A stretch of 64,000 nt of DNA from Isoetes taiwanensis (Eukaryota > Streptophyta > Lycopodiopsida > Isoetales > Isoetaceae), in contig JAJEKV010000065.1 of assembly GCA_021234155.1 (NCBI GenBank), positions 6,032,807 through 6,096,806 on the forward strand, given 5' to 3'. The notes beneath the pieces were generated by a model. The model was not told the origin of the DNA. It ran no database searches and worked only from the letters and a program-made list of their open reading frames with translations. Shown piece by piece: positions 46,431 to 58,695 of the stretch (positions within the stretch are counted from its first letter, which is position 1; each line of letters opens with the position of its first letter). The translations under genes and the position numbers were made by a program.

Positions 46431-46590
46431 GATGAGGCGCCTCTTTTGGCAAGCCACAGGGAGCAACATCTCAATATCCAGCATGTCCGCTATCTCCTCC
46501 AGCACAGCGGCAACCACATCTGGTTGCCCGCCTTGGTCGGACCATGCCTGCCACGAATTCCTAGCAGCCACCCTCTGCTCAGACTATGCT
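46431..46590 (-). other. Short conserved-looking peptide frame
   Basis: On the minus strand a ~50-codon open stretch reads 'QPDVVAAVLEEIADMLDIEM' near its middle. Amphipathic Ala/Val/Leu/Glu composition suggests real protein ancestry, perhaps an exon relic. There is no start codon or supported splice sites. Family not recognised. Confidence 0.25.
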
Positions 46591-47439
46591 AAAAAAAAAT
46601 ATTCACCGCAATCCTAACCCCTATATTTCGGGCCACCTTTACAAAAACCATATGCCTCACAAAATTTGACAACCTTATAAGTCAAACAAATATATAAATT
46701 TATATATTTCCAATACTATTTTGAAATCCCATCTGGTTGAGGAGTTCCTTGTATACAAAATTCCACTTATAGCAAATAGCAAGAGTGAGATTTTGTGTTG
46801 TGTGTTAAAAAATAAATGCAATAAATTATATGTGCTCTATTTTAGGTGAAACATATATAAAGATATATATCTCCCATACTATTTTTAAAATTCCAGCTGG
46901 TTGATAAATTTGGGAAAAGAAGAACTCGAAAGTTAAAAGTGAATTGAATTGAGTTTTATCGTCCACTGAAGCTAGGTACCTGTATTTCGAGTGAAACCAT
47001 GCTCTAATGGATATTGTTCAACTTAATTTTATTAGAATTGAATTGAATGGAGCAATTCTATTGTTGAAAAAACCACGTAATTTATATTTTTATTTCAAAG
47101 TAAAGAAAACTACGTTAACCGCACAGTTTGCAGCTTAGAAATGTGTCTTAAAAGGAAACCACGCGTTTTGGGCTCACTCCTTAAAGCCTAAATCAGCTGA
47201 AATACGATATCGTACTGTTATAAGTATGTTATACGTAGACGTGAATTAAGAATTCTTTTATTAGCTTGTTCCGGCGAAAGATTGGCTATGGCGAGGAGAA
47301 GCTAGCCCTGGCACATTTAAGCTTGAAATGTGGTGCATTTCTTTATTTTTCGTTTCTATTTGGGCTGTCACGAACTTGTGACTGCAGTGAAAAACTGCAC
47401 AGAATTTTCCAATGCGGGGATTATCCCTAAAGAGCGCAG
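46591..47439. other. AT-rich sequence upstream of MRS2
   Basis: Likely promoter and leader of the downstream gene, but no TATA box or start site could be fixed. An upstream ATG at 47412 opens a frame that overlaps the MRS2 start out of frame, if it lies within the transcript. Confidence 0.4.
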
Positions 47440-50400
47440 ATGGAACCATCCAGGGGGATTTCGCCCAAACAGCAGCAACAACAGCAGGCAGTTGCAAAGA
47501 AAGCCGGAGGTTCTTCTCGTATCTGGATGCTTTTAGATGCATCTGGAGAATCTGTAATATTGGACGTGGATAAATATGCTGTGATGCATCGTGTTGGTAT
47601 ACATGCAAGAGACCTTCGAATTCTTGATCCCTTGCTATCGTACCCGTCCACTATATTAGGTCGTGAGCGTGCCATTGTGCTCAATTTGGAGGTTTGTTAT
47701 TAACTTCTACTTAAGAATTGCTATATGTCAAAAAACCTACATCTTCAATAGGACAAGTACAATCACCATTGCAAAAGTTAAGAACCCTCCATAGATCAAA
47801 TATTAGTTATCCTGGTAGAATTCATCATATAGTCTCAGAATTGGTTATGTAGCTTATGTTTGAAAATAAGAACCAGTAAAATGTTATGCATATTTTGGTC
47901 TTTTTAGAAACATCGTTGGGGCTCATGCACATTAAGCTGTTCAATTTGTGCATCTTAGTATGCTTTTACGCACGTTCCATTTATCTACGCTCTTATATAT
48001 GGTATTTTAATATCTTGGCAGCATATCAAGGCAATAATAACTGCTGAAGAGGTATGTTATGTACCCTGTAAGATCTTGATAATGAACATGTTTCAGTGTC
48101 AAGAACTTGAGCTCATGTTGCTTCAATATAGGTGTTACTTCGTAATCCAGCAGATGAAAATGTGATTCCAATTGTAGAGGAACTTTGTAGACGTTTGCCT
48201 GTTAAAAGGGTTGATTCCAATGGCTACTCAGAGAACGCTGATAATAGGGCTATGCAAGATTGGCAATCTGAACAGCAAACTGTGGATTCTGATGGGGGCG
48301 AAGGTTTGTAGTGTTCATAATTACATTTTGTGTCTGCACTTGTAAGCAGTTATTTACCAGAGAACATGGGTGTTTTATATATAGTGCCGCCATTTGAGTT
48401 CCGAGCATTGGAGGTGGCTTTGGAGGCAATTTGTAGCTTTTTGGATGCAAGGACCAGTGAATTGGAGACTTCCGCTTATCCAGCATTGGACGAACTTACC
48501 TCAAAGGTATGCTCTGTGGCTTGTTATTCCTCTGCCATATGTTATTTTGGAAAAGCAGCCAAATAAAGGCGTCCTTTTGTTTCTGGTCTGCCTGTTTATG
48601 TGGTAGTGATTTATTTTGAAGTGGAACTTTGTGCTCATGTATTTCCGTTAATCCAGATTAGCAGTCGAAATTTAGACCGCGTACGGAAACTGAAAGCAGG
48701 AATGACTCGCCTCACTGCCAGGGTGCAGAAGGTAAATTCATTGTTTGTAATGCTTCAGCAAAAAGCAATTATGAGCATGTAATATAGCATCCAATAAGTT
48801 TTCTGTGCATATATGAGGGTTCTACCATCTTCTCTATATGCGTGATGTTTTTACACTTCATGATCAGAAAGAGAGGTATAAGCAACATAGTCATACCAGC
48901 ATCCAAAAAGTCAAGGCACTTGAACAAACATTGTGGGACGCAAACCTTTGAAAAAATAGTCTAAAGATTGTTGGTGTGGTGAGTTATGCAAAGCATGAAA
49001 TCTTTTGATCAAATAAAGAATGTACGGGTTCGATAGTTTGAAGGGCCAAACCGTCACATATCACCAAGTTTTTGTCAGTTTTCTTTTGGAGGGACTGACA
49101 AGAGTGATGCAGGTTAGGGATGAGCTAGAACAGCTGCTGGACGATGACGATGATATGGCTGAACTTTTTCTAACACGGAAGCTTTTAGAAAAAGCACAAC
49201 CCGGATCACCGAGTACTGTTTCTGCTGTAACGAATTGGGTGCCAGTGTCCCCAACGGTCGGTTCAAGGATATCTCATCTTAGTAAAACGAAATCCTTAAC
49301 ATCTTACATTCATGGAACGGACAATGACATTGAGGAGCTTGAAATGTTGCTGGAGGTAGACTTGTTGGGAATTTTTCTTTACTGTGATTTTTTCAGTAGA
49401 GCTAATAATTTCGGCACTGCAGGCCTATTTTATGCAAATAGATGGCACTTTGAATAAGCTCAATACTGTAAGTAAGGATTATGCCTTGTCATAGTGTCAG
49501 TAATCTGTTCTTATATTTGTCAAGAAGTGCTCCTGATATTGTCATGAAGGCAAGACTGAACATGTCATGTTATGCAGCTCCGGGAATACATAGATGATAC
49601 AGAAGACTACATAAACATTCAGGTATGCCTTTGGGTGGTTTTCCATTGTTTGATATGGAAGCTTGTTCTTGGTCCCTGCAGTCAGGAATGTTTTGCTGAT
49701 CATTGGTTACTATTGATTATTATGCAGCTCGATAATCATCGGAATCAACTTATCCAGGTACATTTACAAAAGCACATTATGTATTGCATTATTATTCTTG
49801 TTAAAAGAACCTTGAATTGTTTACAACGGTCACTTAAATGAACTTTTGAAGCAATGGGACAGTATGTATTCGAGCTGGCTTTTATAGGAAACAACAGAAG
49901 GCATTGGACTTTTTTATCGAGAGAACTTAATCAATCCAAGAGCAATGTAACGTATTTGTTGAAAAATAACTTTTGTTAGCTGCTAGTGGTCTAGAAAGGA
50001 AGTCTGAGGGAAATGACCTGGATGAAGGGAGCAAACAAACATGAGTTATTGTTAATTATGGATCTATATATTAAGATTTAGGTCCATGCTTTCATAGTCG
50101 TGGTCAGTGGCTTGTTACTTGGCTGATTGGACTTGTGGCCTCATAGGTACAATGGATATATGGCTGCAAGCATGTGAATTAAGTCTGCATGAAAATTACA
50201 CATGTATTGTATTTTCAGCTTGTTTTCTCTTTTCTGTTCTCTTGCTTTATGGCAATAGGAGGGAAAATGGCTGGAGGGAATGATGTTTTAGAACTGTAAC
50301 AACATATGTTGACTTCATCCTTGCAGCTCGAACTGCTGTTAAATTCTGCAACATTATCACTGGCTATCTATGCAATGGTTGCTGGGATATTTGGAATGAA

Positions 50401-50599
50401 TATTCCATTCACTTGGAATGATGGGCATGGATTTATCTTCAAGTGGGTATGTAGGGCAAACTTGTTCTCCATTTCTGACCTGTGGCTAACTGTGTCTCCC
50501 TTATGTCTCCAGGTAGTTATTGTGACTGGTATTGTCTCGCTCTCAGTTTTTTTAGGCCTTATTGTTTATGCCCGATACAGGGGCCTTGTGGGAACTTAA
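47440..50599 (+). CDS. Magnesium transporter, MRS2/CorA family (11 exons)
   Basis: Joining exons 47440-47691, 48022-48051, 48132-48303, 48385-48506, 48657-48731, 49113-49355, 49423-49467, 49578-49622, 49728-49757, 50327-50446 and 50513-50599 gives 1221 bases, 406 residues, with GT-AG borders and frame kept throughout. The product is an MRS2-type Mg2+ channel subunit. It has an N-terminal Gln run (about residues 11-16), the conserved '[14 protein letters not shown]' start, '[12 protein letters not shown]' and '[20 protein letters not shown]'. Two C-terminal membrane helices follow, the first ending in the signature GMN ('IFGMNIPF'), the second before '[10 protein letters not shown]'. A pentameric membrane channel is known for the family; whether this one sits in plasma membrane, tonoplast or organelle cannot be told. 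Exon number and length match plant MRS2 genes. Introns are short (about 68-570 bp). No disabling change is seen. Confidence 0.93.
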
Positions 50600-51190
50600 T
50601 CCCTTCATTCTTCCAATTTCTTTCTGGCATCTCATGTATGGAGAAATTAAATTTGTATATAATGGAAGAGTTGCCTACAAAATGATATGGAAATCAAATT
50701 AATTCAAAACAGCAACAAAATTGTTATTCCAAATAACATTGTGAATGTGTTGTGGCAGCACTAGTATCAGGGAACCTGGCCCCTCCTATCATCTAGGATA
50801 GTAGAGAATATACGAGCCAGATACAGATACAGAGAAGACGCATGAAAGTCCATTAGAGAAGGCGCGTCCACTGAGAAGTTTTATAAGTATGAAATGTGGA
50901 GGTAATGTCCGATAACCTCAGCGAGATCGCAACGATACCCTTTTTTTTTTTTTTTTAAATTATATTTTGCTTCTTTTTTGCCCTCGTAGACAAAGAAATA
51001 AAAGAACCAATTTGGGAACACTACATTATGATTAATATTGTACAACTCCTCTACTTAGGATTGAGATGTACAATTCTCCTACTCCTTGCGTCAAGCATCC
51101 TTGAGGAAAGCAGTGTATCGTTTAAAATCAATGGCTATTATGACGTGTTGATCGAAAAGTCAGCATAAAAAACTAAGATTTCATTGCTAA
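50600..51190. other. 3' flank of MRS2, no further gene
   Basis: It contains the probable MRS2 3'UTR (no clear AATAAA) and a poly-T run at 50941-50956. Beyond this nothing is recognised until the LINE remains. Confidence 0.4.
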
Positions 51191-53749
51191 CTATAAGTCA
51201 ATAGCTAAATGTAAGTAGCGGGATTTGAAAAATTGGTATAAATCATATAAGTTTGACCATTGATTTTTAAAATATGCCAAGTCATATTCACAGTGGATAA
51301 AGCAGGGGGGAGGTTCACCAATATCTCTAAACCTACCAAGAGGATGTGTGTGAGGTGGATTACATGGATCGTAGATGCCGAGGACTGAACAAATGGCTGG
51401 TAGATGCTCATAGGGCAACATCGTATTACTGCATATATTGTGCATCGATGCTGCATCAGTGCTTGAATCCAACTATGTAGTATTGACTTACCTGTTGATA
51501 AATCATTTAAGGATGTCCATTTTTTGAGCCACTTTTCAATATTTGCATACCATCCTTTCAACCTACTTTGCATTAGAGCACGATGAGGAACGCTATCTTC
51601 ACTCATATCCCGTAGCCCTGCATCAACAAGCATCATAACATATGGGGTTTGTATCTTTACACCTAACTCTGTTATGAGGAATTGTTTCTGTATTTTCTCC
51701 AACTGTTTCTAAGTATTCAAAGAAAGACCTAGTCCCCATACCTCACAGCCATGTAAAACAACCAATTGAACTAGTGCCTGATACAATTTTTTCTTCAATG
51801 TCAAATCAAGAATTTTTGCCTTCTTACATTTTCATTGTATTTTATATAATGTCTTTAATCCATTATCTGCCCTTTGCTATTCTAGTTGATCTATATATAT
51901 ACCAAATAGAGTGGGGGACAAAGGACATCTATGTTTGATGCCGATATTACTAAGTATTTCCTCGTCTGGCTTTTGTTGAATGGGAATGATAGTTGCACAT
52001 AGACCTTTTCATACATCATTGCAACGATATTCCTGAGTTCTTGCAGGACTTTGACTTGTTACATTCTAGCCTAAATATTTTTTCGTGGCACCATGTCAAA
52101 TGCCCTTGTAAGATCCACGAATAGAGCAAAGCATGAACTATTATTTTCCTTACTGCGTCGACGATTGATCTAAGCGTCATACCCATTTGAGCAATTCCGC
52201 AACTAGGCCTATCTGATCCGCTGCCTTCCCATTAGCCATATTGCTCAAACCATTTTGCACATCCTCCACAGTAAGGATCCCACTTCTATGGGAGGGGATG
52301 TCTGTTTACGAGTTTTTAACTTATTCCAAAACTTTTTTGGCTCTTCCATCGGATTCGTGACCCTTTCTTCTTGCTTTCTTTGAATAAACTGTCACTTCTT
52401 CCTCTTTATCAAAGCTTTATATTCCTTTATCTAACGTAATTTTTCCATCCCAACCGCTTTTTATATTGTGCCCTCTTCTGCTTGCATTCGCTATCATCCC
52501 ACCCGTTACATGGAAGTCCTCTCTTCCTCCTGTCTAACAAAAAGCGTTTATCTGCAGCTTTCAAGATCAAGTCTATCAACATAGAGCTTATCTTACCCGC
52601 ATCATGAAACGGCCATATTTTCTATTGTGCCATTTCTTCACGTAATGCTTGATAACAATCTTTCTTGCGGTATGTAATGTGACGATGATAAGGCATTGCC
52701 ACATTTTGAACCTGCGCTTTGGCCTTACATTTTATATGAAATATAAGTGGGACATGATCTGATTCAGCCCTAATGTCTCCTATTCGTAGCAAAGATACAT
52801 ATTCATCAAAACTTGTCGATGCTATGATATAATCTACCACACTTTTGCCTTTATAAATACACCCTCCCGAGCCTGGGAATCTACTAGATCCATTATAGAT
52901 CATAAGATTCAATCCATTACATAAGTTCAATAGGAAAGTCCCCATCACTGTAGGCCATTTAAGTTTATCTTCAGACTCTCGGTTCCAGCCTTCATTCGCC
53001 ATCTCCTCTATATCAAGTTCTTGCATCCATATCGGATCTTCTTTGCATCCAACTATTGAAGCTTGTTTATTACCGATTCTCGCATTAAAATCCCCAACCA
53101 CAATCACCTCTCCTGTAGATGAGAATTTTGCAATATCTTGTTCCAAGGTTTGAAAGGGACCCTCCTTATCTAAATCTGAATTTCTGTAAGTAGGGCTCTC
53201 CAATGGGGAAAAGTAGCATCCAGCAATATAAATATCCCTTTTAACCCTCATCAATTTCACCCAAATATATTGTTTTGTATCCCTAGAACTTTTACACTTT
53301 GAGCAATTTCTTTCCTAATATAACATGCTATCCCTTTGTATCCTTTGTGCCTCCATCCTTTTTTATTCCATACTGAATGAAGGATCTGGAACCCACTTAT
53401 CTCCGGCAACCCACACTCTTCATGTTCCCAAGTCTCCATAAAAGAAACCATACCTAAAGATGCAAGAACATCACCTATTGAGAATGCTTCTTCTTTATCC
53501 AAATGACAGATGTTCCACGCTGCAATTCAGATGGTCTCTATATCTTATGCGCAGGAATCCTCCACATGGACCTTCCCTTTCTTCCATACTGCTTTCTTGT
53601 TAAGCGCTTTGGCCTCTTTGAATTTTTGCAACTCCTCTTTATGCTGCTCCATTTGTTGGGGTGTAAGATCCTCATTAATCCATATGGTTTTCCCTTTAAA
53701 AGATGTCCTTTTCTGCAAACAAACCCTAGCGTCCCTGGAGCGTCCACAG
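51191..53749 (-). mobile_element. LINE copy A, decayed (array member)
   Basis: Minus-strand LINE whose ORF1 end lies at about 53740-53550. Its endonuclease (53502-52622) shows 'MVSFMETWEHEECGLPEI', 'VVGDFNARIGN', 'SVVDYIIASTSF' and 'AESDHVPLIFH', so the endonuclease motifs are kept from the Glu onward. RT (about 52600-51720) is badly broken. Part of the thumb and tail survives ('QKQFLITELGVKIQTPYVMM', 51702). ORF1 ends in TAA, and ORF2 continues in the same frame with one extra TGA. The 5' part of ORF1 is missing at a short GA run (53750-53765). Confidence 0.8.
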
Positions 53750-53778
53750 AGAGAGAGAGAGAGAAGTGAAGTGAAGTG
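53750..53778. repeat. GA / GAAGT simple repeat at the A-B junction
   Basis: A short (GA)8 run and a (GAAGT)n stretch lie exactly between the 5' break of LINE A and the 3' end of LINE B. Confidence 0.85.
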
Positions 53779-53841
53779 ACGTGTATTATTGCGTCTTTTG
53801 AGACCATCAAATCTATAAGACCAATTACATAATATATATTC

Positions 53842-56800
53842 TTAGTTATCATCTGACAAACCCTCATGGGGGTTGTCCTCACTTTCCTCTCTTTCCTCGT
53901 CTGTCAAGTACATTTCTATAACCTTGATTCCTGCCTCTCTCAACTGCACCATATCAATCAGGAAACTACCAGCTATTGCAACAGGCAAATAAAAAAACTG
54001 TTGCATGCTGCTTATGTATATGCCAAGGGCACCCCTCAGAGTTTGGTATGCTGGGCAATGAATGATTGCATGTTCTTCATCTTCTATCTGATCCGCTCCA
54101 CACATCAGACATGTTCGGTATTCTCGTGGTATATTGTACCATCGTCCTACTTCCACCCCCAGGTGGTGTGCACTTAACCACATTCTACATATTGCATGTC
54201 TTTTGCTCATGGAGATGCTCTCATTGAGGTATCTCATTTCTTGCAAGGACCGGTTCATCTTCTCCCTATAGTGAAGCATTTTCACTCCAGGGCTATGTAG
54301 ATCCTTGCCATTGTTGTCTCCCTAACCCATTCATATATTCTGTGTTTGTTAACACCGAGGTCTTCTATCTTAAGCCCCCATTTATGCATCTAGGTCAACC
54401 CCTCCGCGTACCACCCTTTCTCGAACGTTTCCTTCAATGCTAACCTTGGATAACTGTTTTCTTCTAGACCTCCGAGCTTACTTAAATACACCAAATATCG
54501 GCACAAGGCCTCATATTCTAAAGGCATCATGCCACATTCCGCCATCATCATCTCATATGGTGTTTGTACTTTGACTCCGAGCTCAGTGCGTAGAAATTTC
54601 TTTTGTATCTTCTCAATCTTTTGCCATAGTTCTAGAGATAGTCCTGGCCCCCACACCTCACATCCATATAATAATACAACCTGTACAAGGGTTTTGAAGA
54701 GCATCTTTTTTAATTCAAATCTCTAAATTTCTGCGTTCATGCACTTTTTCTGCATGGCAAATAGAGCCTTTAGCCCCCCATTTACCCGTTGTTCCACTGT
54801 TTGATTCCATCTAAAGTGTTTATCTACAATCAGCCCCAAGTATTTGTATGTCTGTGTTATTTTGACCCTGTCTCCCTTGTATGTGAATGTAAAATTTTGA
54901 TCCAGTGTGGTTCCAAACAGCACAATCTTAGTCTTCATCAAATTTACCTGCATCCCCGTTGCCTCGCAAAAAGATGCTAGAACATCTAAATGTTTCTCGC
55001 ATCCCTCCCTATCTAGGCAGCGTAACTATATCATCGATGTATCGAATACGTATAGCATACCCTGCGATTTGGGTGCCATCCCCCCCCAAGAGTGGTTATC
55101 CATCTTTCTAGGTCATCAATAAAAATGCCAAACATAGTAGGGGATAGGGGGCAGCCCTGTTTCACTCCTATGTTACTCTCCACCTGTTCATCACACTCTC
55201 CAATGTATGGGAAGGAGAGCTGTACCAACACCTTCTCGTATAGTAATTTCACCGCGCTCCTTAGATGACTAGGCACATCAATTCTCTCCATACTTTCCCA
55301 CAGCTTGTCCCTACTCACTAGATCAAATGCTTTAGTAAAGTCAACAAAGCCTGTAAATAACGGTTTTCGAGTTCCTTTCACTGAGTCCATCATAGCCCTG
55401 AATGTTATCAAATGGTCTATTGTGGATTTTTTCGGCCTAAAGCCTGCCTGCCCTTTAGCATGTACATCATGTGTCTCTGCCCAAACACTTATCTTATGCT
55501 CTACAATAGTTGCAAAAAGTTTTGCGAAGAGATTGCTCACCATAATCATGCGATAGTTATTTTCTTCCGTTTCACTTCCCGACTTATGTATGGGAACCAC
55601 CCTATTGATCTGCCATGTTTTTAAGAACCCTTCTTGCGCTGCCACATTAAACATTTCAGTTATTTTTCCTTGGACCCCCTCTCCTGCCCATTTGAGCATT
55701 TCGGCCACCAGTCCCATGGTATCTGCCGCTTTTTCATTTGCTAGCTTTTCTAGCCCTTGCTGCACATCCTCAGATGTAAACACAAGATCTGTTGTAATAC
55801 CATTCAGTTCTTGTGTGATGTCATTCACGTGATAAAGCTTCTTCACCTGTGCAATGAGATCTTTACCTTTAAGTGATGCTGGATTTGCTTGCCTTGTTTC
55901 ATGCGTTTCCAGAATTTTTGCGGATCTCTTAGTAGATCTACAACCAGCTCATGCTGTTTGAGACGTAAGAATTCCCTTTTTTTGCATTTGGTGAGAGTTT
56001 TAAACTCTTTGATTAGCAGTGTTCTTTCCAGGCCATGGGCACTTTTATATTGCTTTCTTTTGTGTTGGCATTCCTCATCAAACCACTCTTTGCATGGTAA
56101 TCCTTTTTTCTTGCGCCCTGAGTTAAAACATGTGCTTGCTGCTTCTAGTACTAGCGAGGTCAGAACCTCACTAGTTTTCTGCCTTCCATTTGTTAACATG
56201 TATGCCATATTCTCTTTGTTGTTCTGACGCCCCCGTGGATCCTGCAATCCTCACATGTGATATTATGGGTACATGATCTGATTCACTTCTCGCTTCCGGG
56301 ATGCACAAACACTGGACCTGTTCTATAAACTGTTCTGATGCAATAAAGTAATCTACAATACTTTTTCCCCTGCATGTACATCGGTCTGTGCTAGAAAAAC
56401 TTTTGATGCCATTATAAATAAGCAGATCCAAACTACAACACATATTCAAGACATGTGTTCCCATGGGAGTAGGCCACCTGTCTCCATCCATGGAAGCTCG
56501 CTTCCACCCAGTAGCCTCCAGCTCATGAGCCTCAAGTTGATCCATCCAGATGGGGTCCCCAGCATTGCTAACCATTGATGCTTGCTTCCCTGCCGTTCTA
56601 CCATTGAGATCCCCGATTAAGACAATATCCCCCAAACTCATAAGACCCAAACTATCTTGCTCTAATTGCTGGAACGGATCATCCATATCCAAATTGTACT
56701 TTTGATATGTGCTTCTTTTTAGTGGTGGAAAATAGCATCCAGCAAAAAAGATTTTTCGGTGCTTCCCAGGCAACTCCACCCAAATATATTGTTTAGATTC

Positions 56801-57070
56801 CTCTTTTTTTACCACCTTAGACAAGTGTGCCATTTCTTTCCTAATGTAACAAGCAATCCTATCGTAGCCTCTTCTACGCCATCCTTTTTTGTTCCATACT
56901 GAGTGCACAACACTGAAACCTTGAATCTCTGGCAAACCACTCTCTTCATGCTCCCAAGTTTCCGAGAAAAATACCATGTCGATTGATGCTAGAACATCTG
57001 CCATAGTGTCAACTTTTTTGTTGATCAAATGGTTAATGTTCCATGCCATGACTCTGATGGTCTCTAGTTC
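53842..57070 (-). pseudogene. LINE B ORF2 (endonuclease-RT)
   Basis: The endonuclease (57049-56171) has 'MAWNINHLI', 'SETWEHEESGLPEI', 'IGDLNGRTAG' (Leu replaces the usual Phe), 'SIVDYFIASEQF' and 'SESDHVPIISH'. RT (55846-55031) has 'VVPIHKSGSETEENNYRMIM', 'FVDFTKAFDLVSRDKLW' and 'NIGVKQGCPLSPTMFGIFID'. After a frameshift comes a YIDD catalytic loop near 55035. Tail pieces lie at 54953-54723, 54704-54390 and 54285-53842, the last with 'AHHLGVEVGRWYN' and 'CLMCGADQIEDEEHAIIHC'. The coding frame directly follows the ORF1 stop codon, in phase. Frameshifts near 55845, 55035 and 54300-54720 inactivate it. Confidence 0.88.
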
Positions 57071-58471
57071 CTATTCAAATGCAGTCTCGATAACCACCTT
57101 GTCCCCTCTCCAAGAAACTTTTTTCCCCTCCTTTCTTGCTTCCTTCATTTTCTGTATTTCCCATTTTTTTTGCTCATATTGCATTTGTGTCAGGTCGTCA
57201 TTTATCCAAATGTTCTCCCCACTTAGTGATTTGCGTTGTCTCAGGACATTCATCTTATCTCCTTCACTTACAAACCTCACCAACACATTCCTATTATATC
57301 CAGTTTTCTTCCCTACCCGGTAGGCCTCTAGAATACCTACGGATGGCACTTTCATCTTCTGAGTGAAGAGGTCCTCTACAAGATCTCTAGTATTTTCATT
57401 ATCACTTTCCGGTAATCCTGCAATGCGAACATTCAAAACTTTTTTCCGTCTCTCTTGCCTTTCGACTAGATCATTAACTCGGTCATGAAGCTTTGTTACA
57501 ACCTGTACAAAGGTTTCTTTTCCCGGCTCACCCATACCTTCGTAATATTGCTGCTGCGGCATTCCAATGTCTTTTAAATTTGCTAGCTGACTCTTAATGC
57601 TGGCATTTTCAGATTTAATTGTAGAAAAAACTTCAGTCATACCTTGTAAGAGCCTGAGCATCTCCGTTTCTCTTGCCGCTACGTCTTGTCTGGACTGCTC
57701 CATCATTTCTAACAATTTCATCATCATGGTTCTTGATGCAGCCAGTTTGTTTAGCATTTGGCATATCATAAACTGCAACCCAGTTTCTTGCCCTTATATC
57801 ATGATGTTTTGTGCAGCCCCCAATCCGAAACTCTGCCCTTGTGCCATGGTGTGTTGTGCAGCCCCCAATCCTAAACTCTGTTTTCTGCCCCCAACTAAAT
57901 TTGGTGCAGCTTGTATGTTCCCAATCGAAGCAGCCTGTATATTTCCAAACGAGTTTGGGGCAGCTCCCACAAACAAATTCTTTGGTGGCAAGAGTGATGT
58001 CTGATCTGTGAAACTCATGACCGACTGTGTTGTGGGGTCGAAATTAGAAAGCAGAGCAGTGTCCTCAGACCCTGTTGCAGCAAAACCAGCCAAGACTGGA
58101 ACTCCCCTGCTTTGAAATGTTAAATCAATGGCTGAGGAGGAGCTGTCAGAATCGCTGCCGACATCCTCCAGCACAATTTTTTTTTTTTAACCTTTTTCTG
58201 CTGGTCCCTTTCTGGCCGCGACTCTATTGTATCTTTGGATTCCACCAAACTTGATCCTGTTGTTTTATTCCTGCTCCTGGTTCTCTGTATCAAATCGCCA
58301 TCATCAATCGGAACTGCGGGATCAGTCTCAGCCGACATCTTGTCTTCTATTTTATTCCCTTCTACCATATTCTTGCCTTCATTTTTACCTTTCGCTCTTG
58401 GGACTACTTACAGCGACGGATCCTCTCTTGGAAGACCCAGCTTTCTCGATTTCTTTTCTAGGTTTTCCCAT
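57071..58471 (-). pseudogene. LINE B ORF1 (RNA-binding protein)
   Basis: The ORF1 N-terminus (from ATG 58471, MGKPRKEIEK) is interrupted by frameshifts and stops near 58385 and 57790. The C-terminal 236 codons (57778-57071) are open. They contain a coiled coil ('MMMKLLEMMEQSRQDVAA') and an L1-ORF1-like RNA-binding core ('RKKVLNVRIAGLPESDNENT' to 'RVGKKTGYNRNVLVRF'), ending 'NIWINDDLTQMQYEQKKWE'. L1 ORF1p is a trimeric nucleic-acid chaperone that coats the element RNA. It ends at a TAG (57071-57073); ORF2 follows in the same frame. Confidence 0.8.
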
Positions 58472-58482
58472 AAGTGCCTTCC

Positions 58483-58643
<161 letters not shown>

Positions 58644-58657
58644 TTTATTATGTCCAT

Positions 58658-58675
58658 GGGAGGCCTCAAAGGCCT
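58658..58675 (-). other. 3'UTR stem-loop of LINE C
   Basis: AGGCCT (58661-58666) and AGGCCT (58670-58675) pair around a 3-base loop. The same structure occurs at 62983-62997 in LINE D with a different loop base. It lies about 20-35 bases from the element's 3' end. 3' stem-loops are recognised by RT in some LINE families. Confidence 0.6.
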
Positions 58676-58695
58676 ATTAGACAAATATTTTACAT

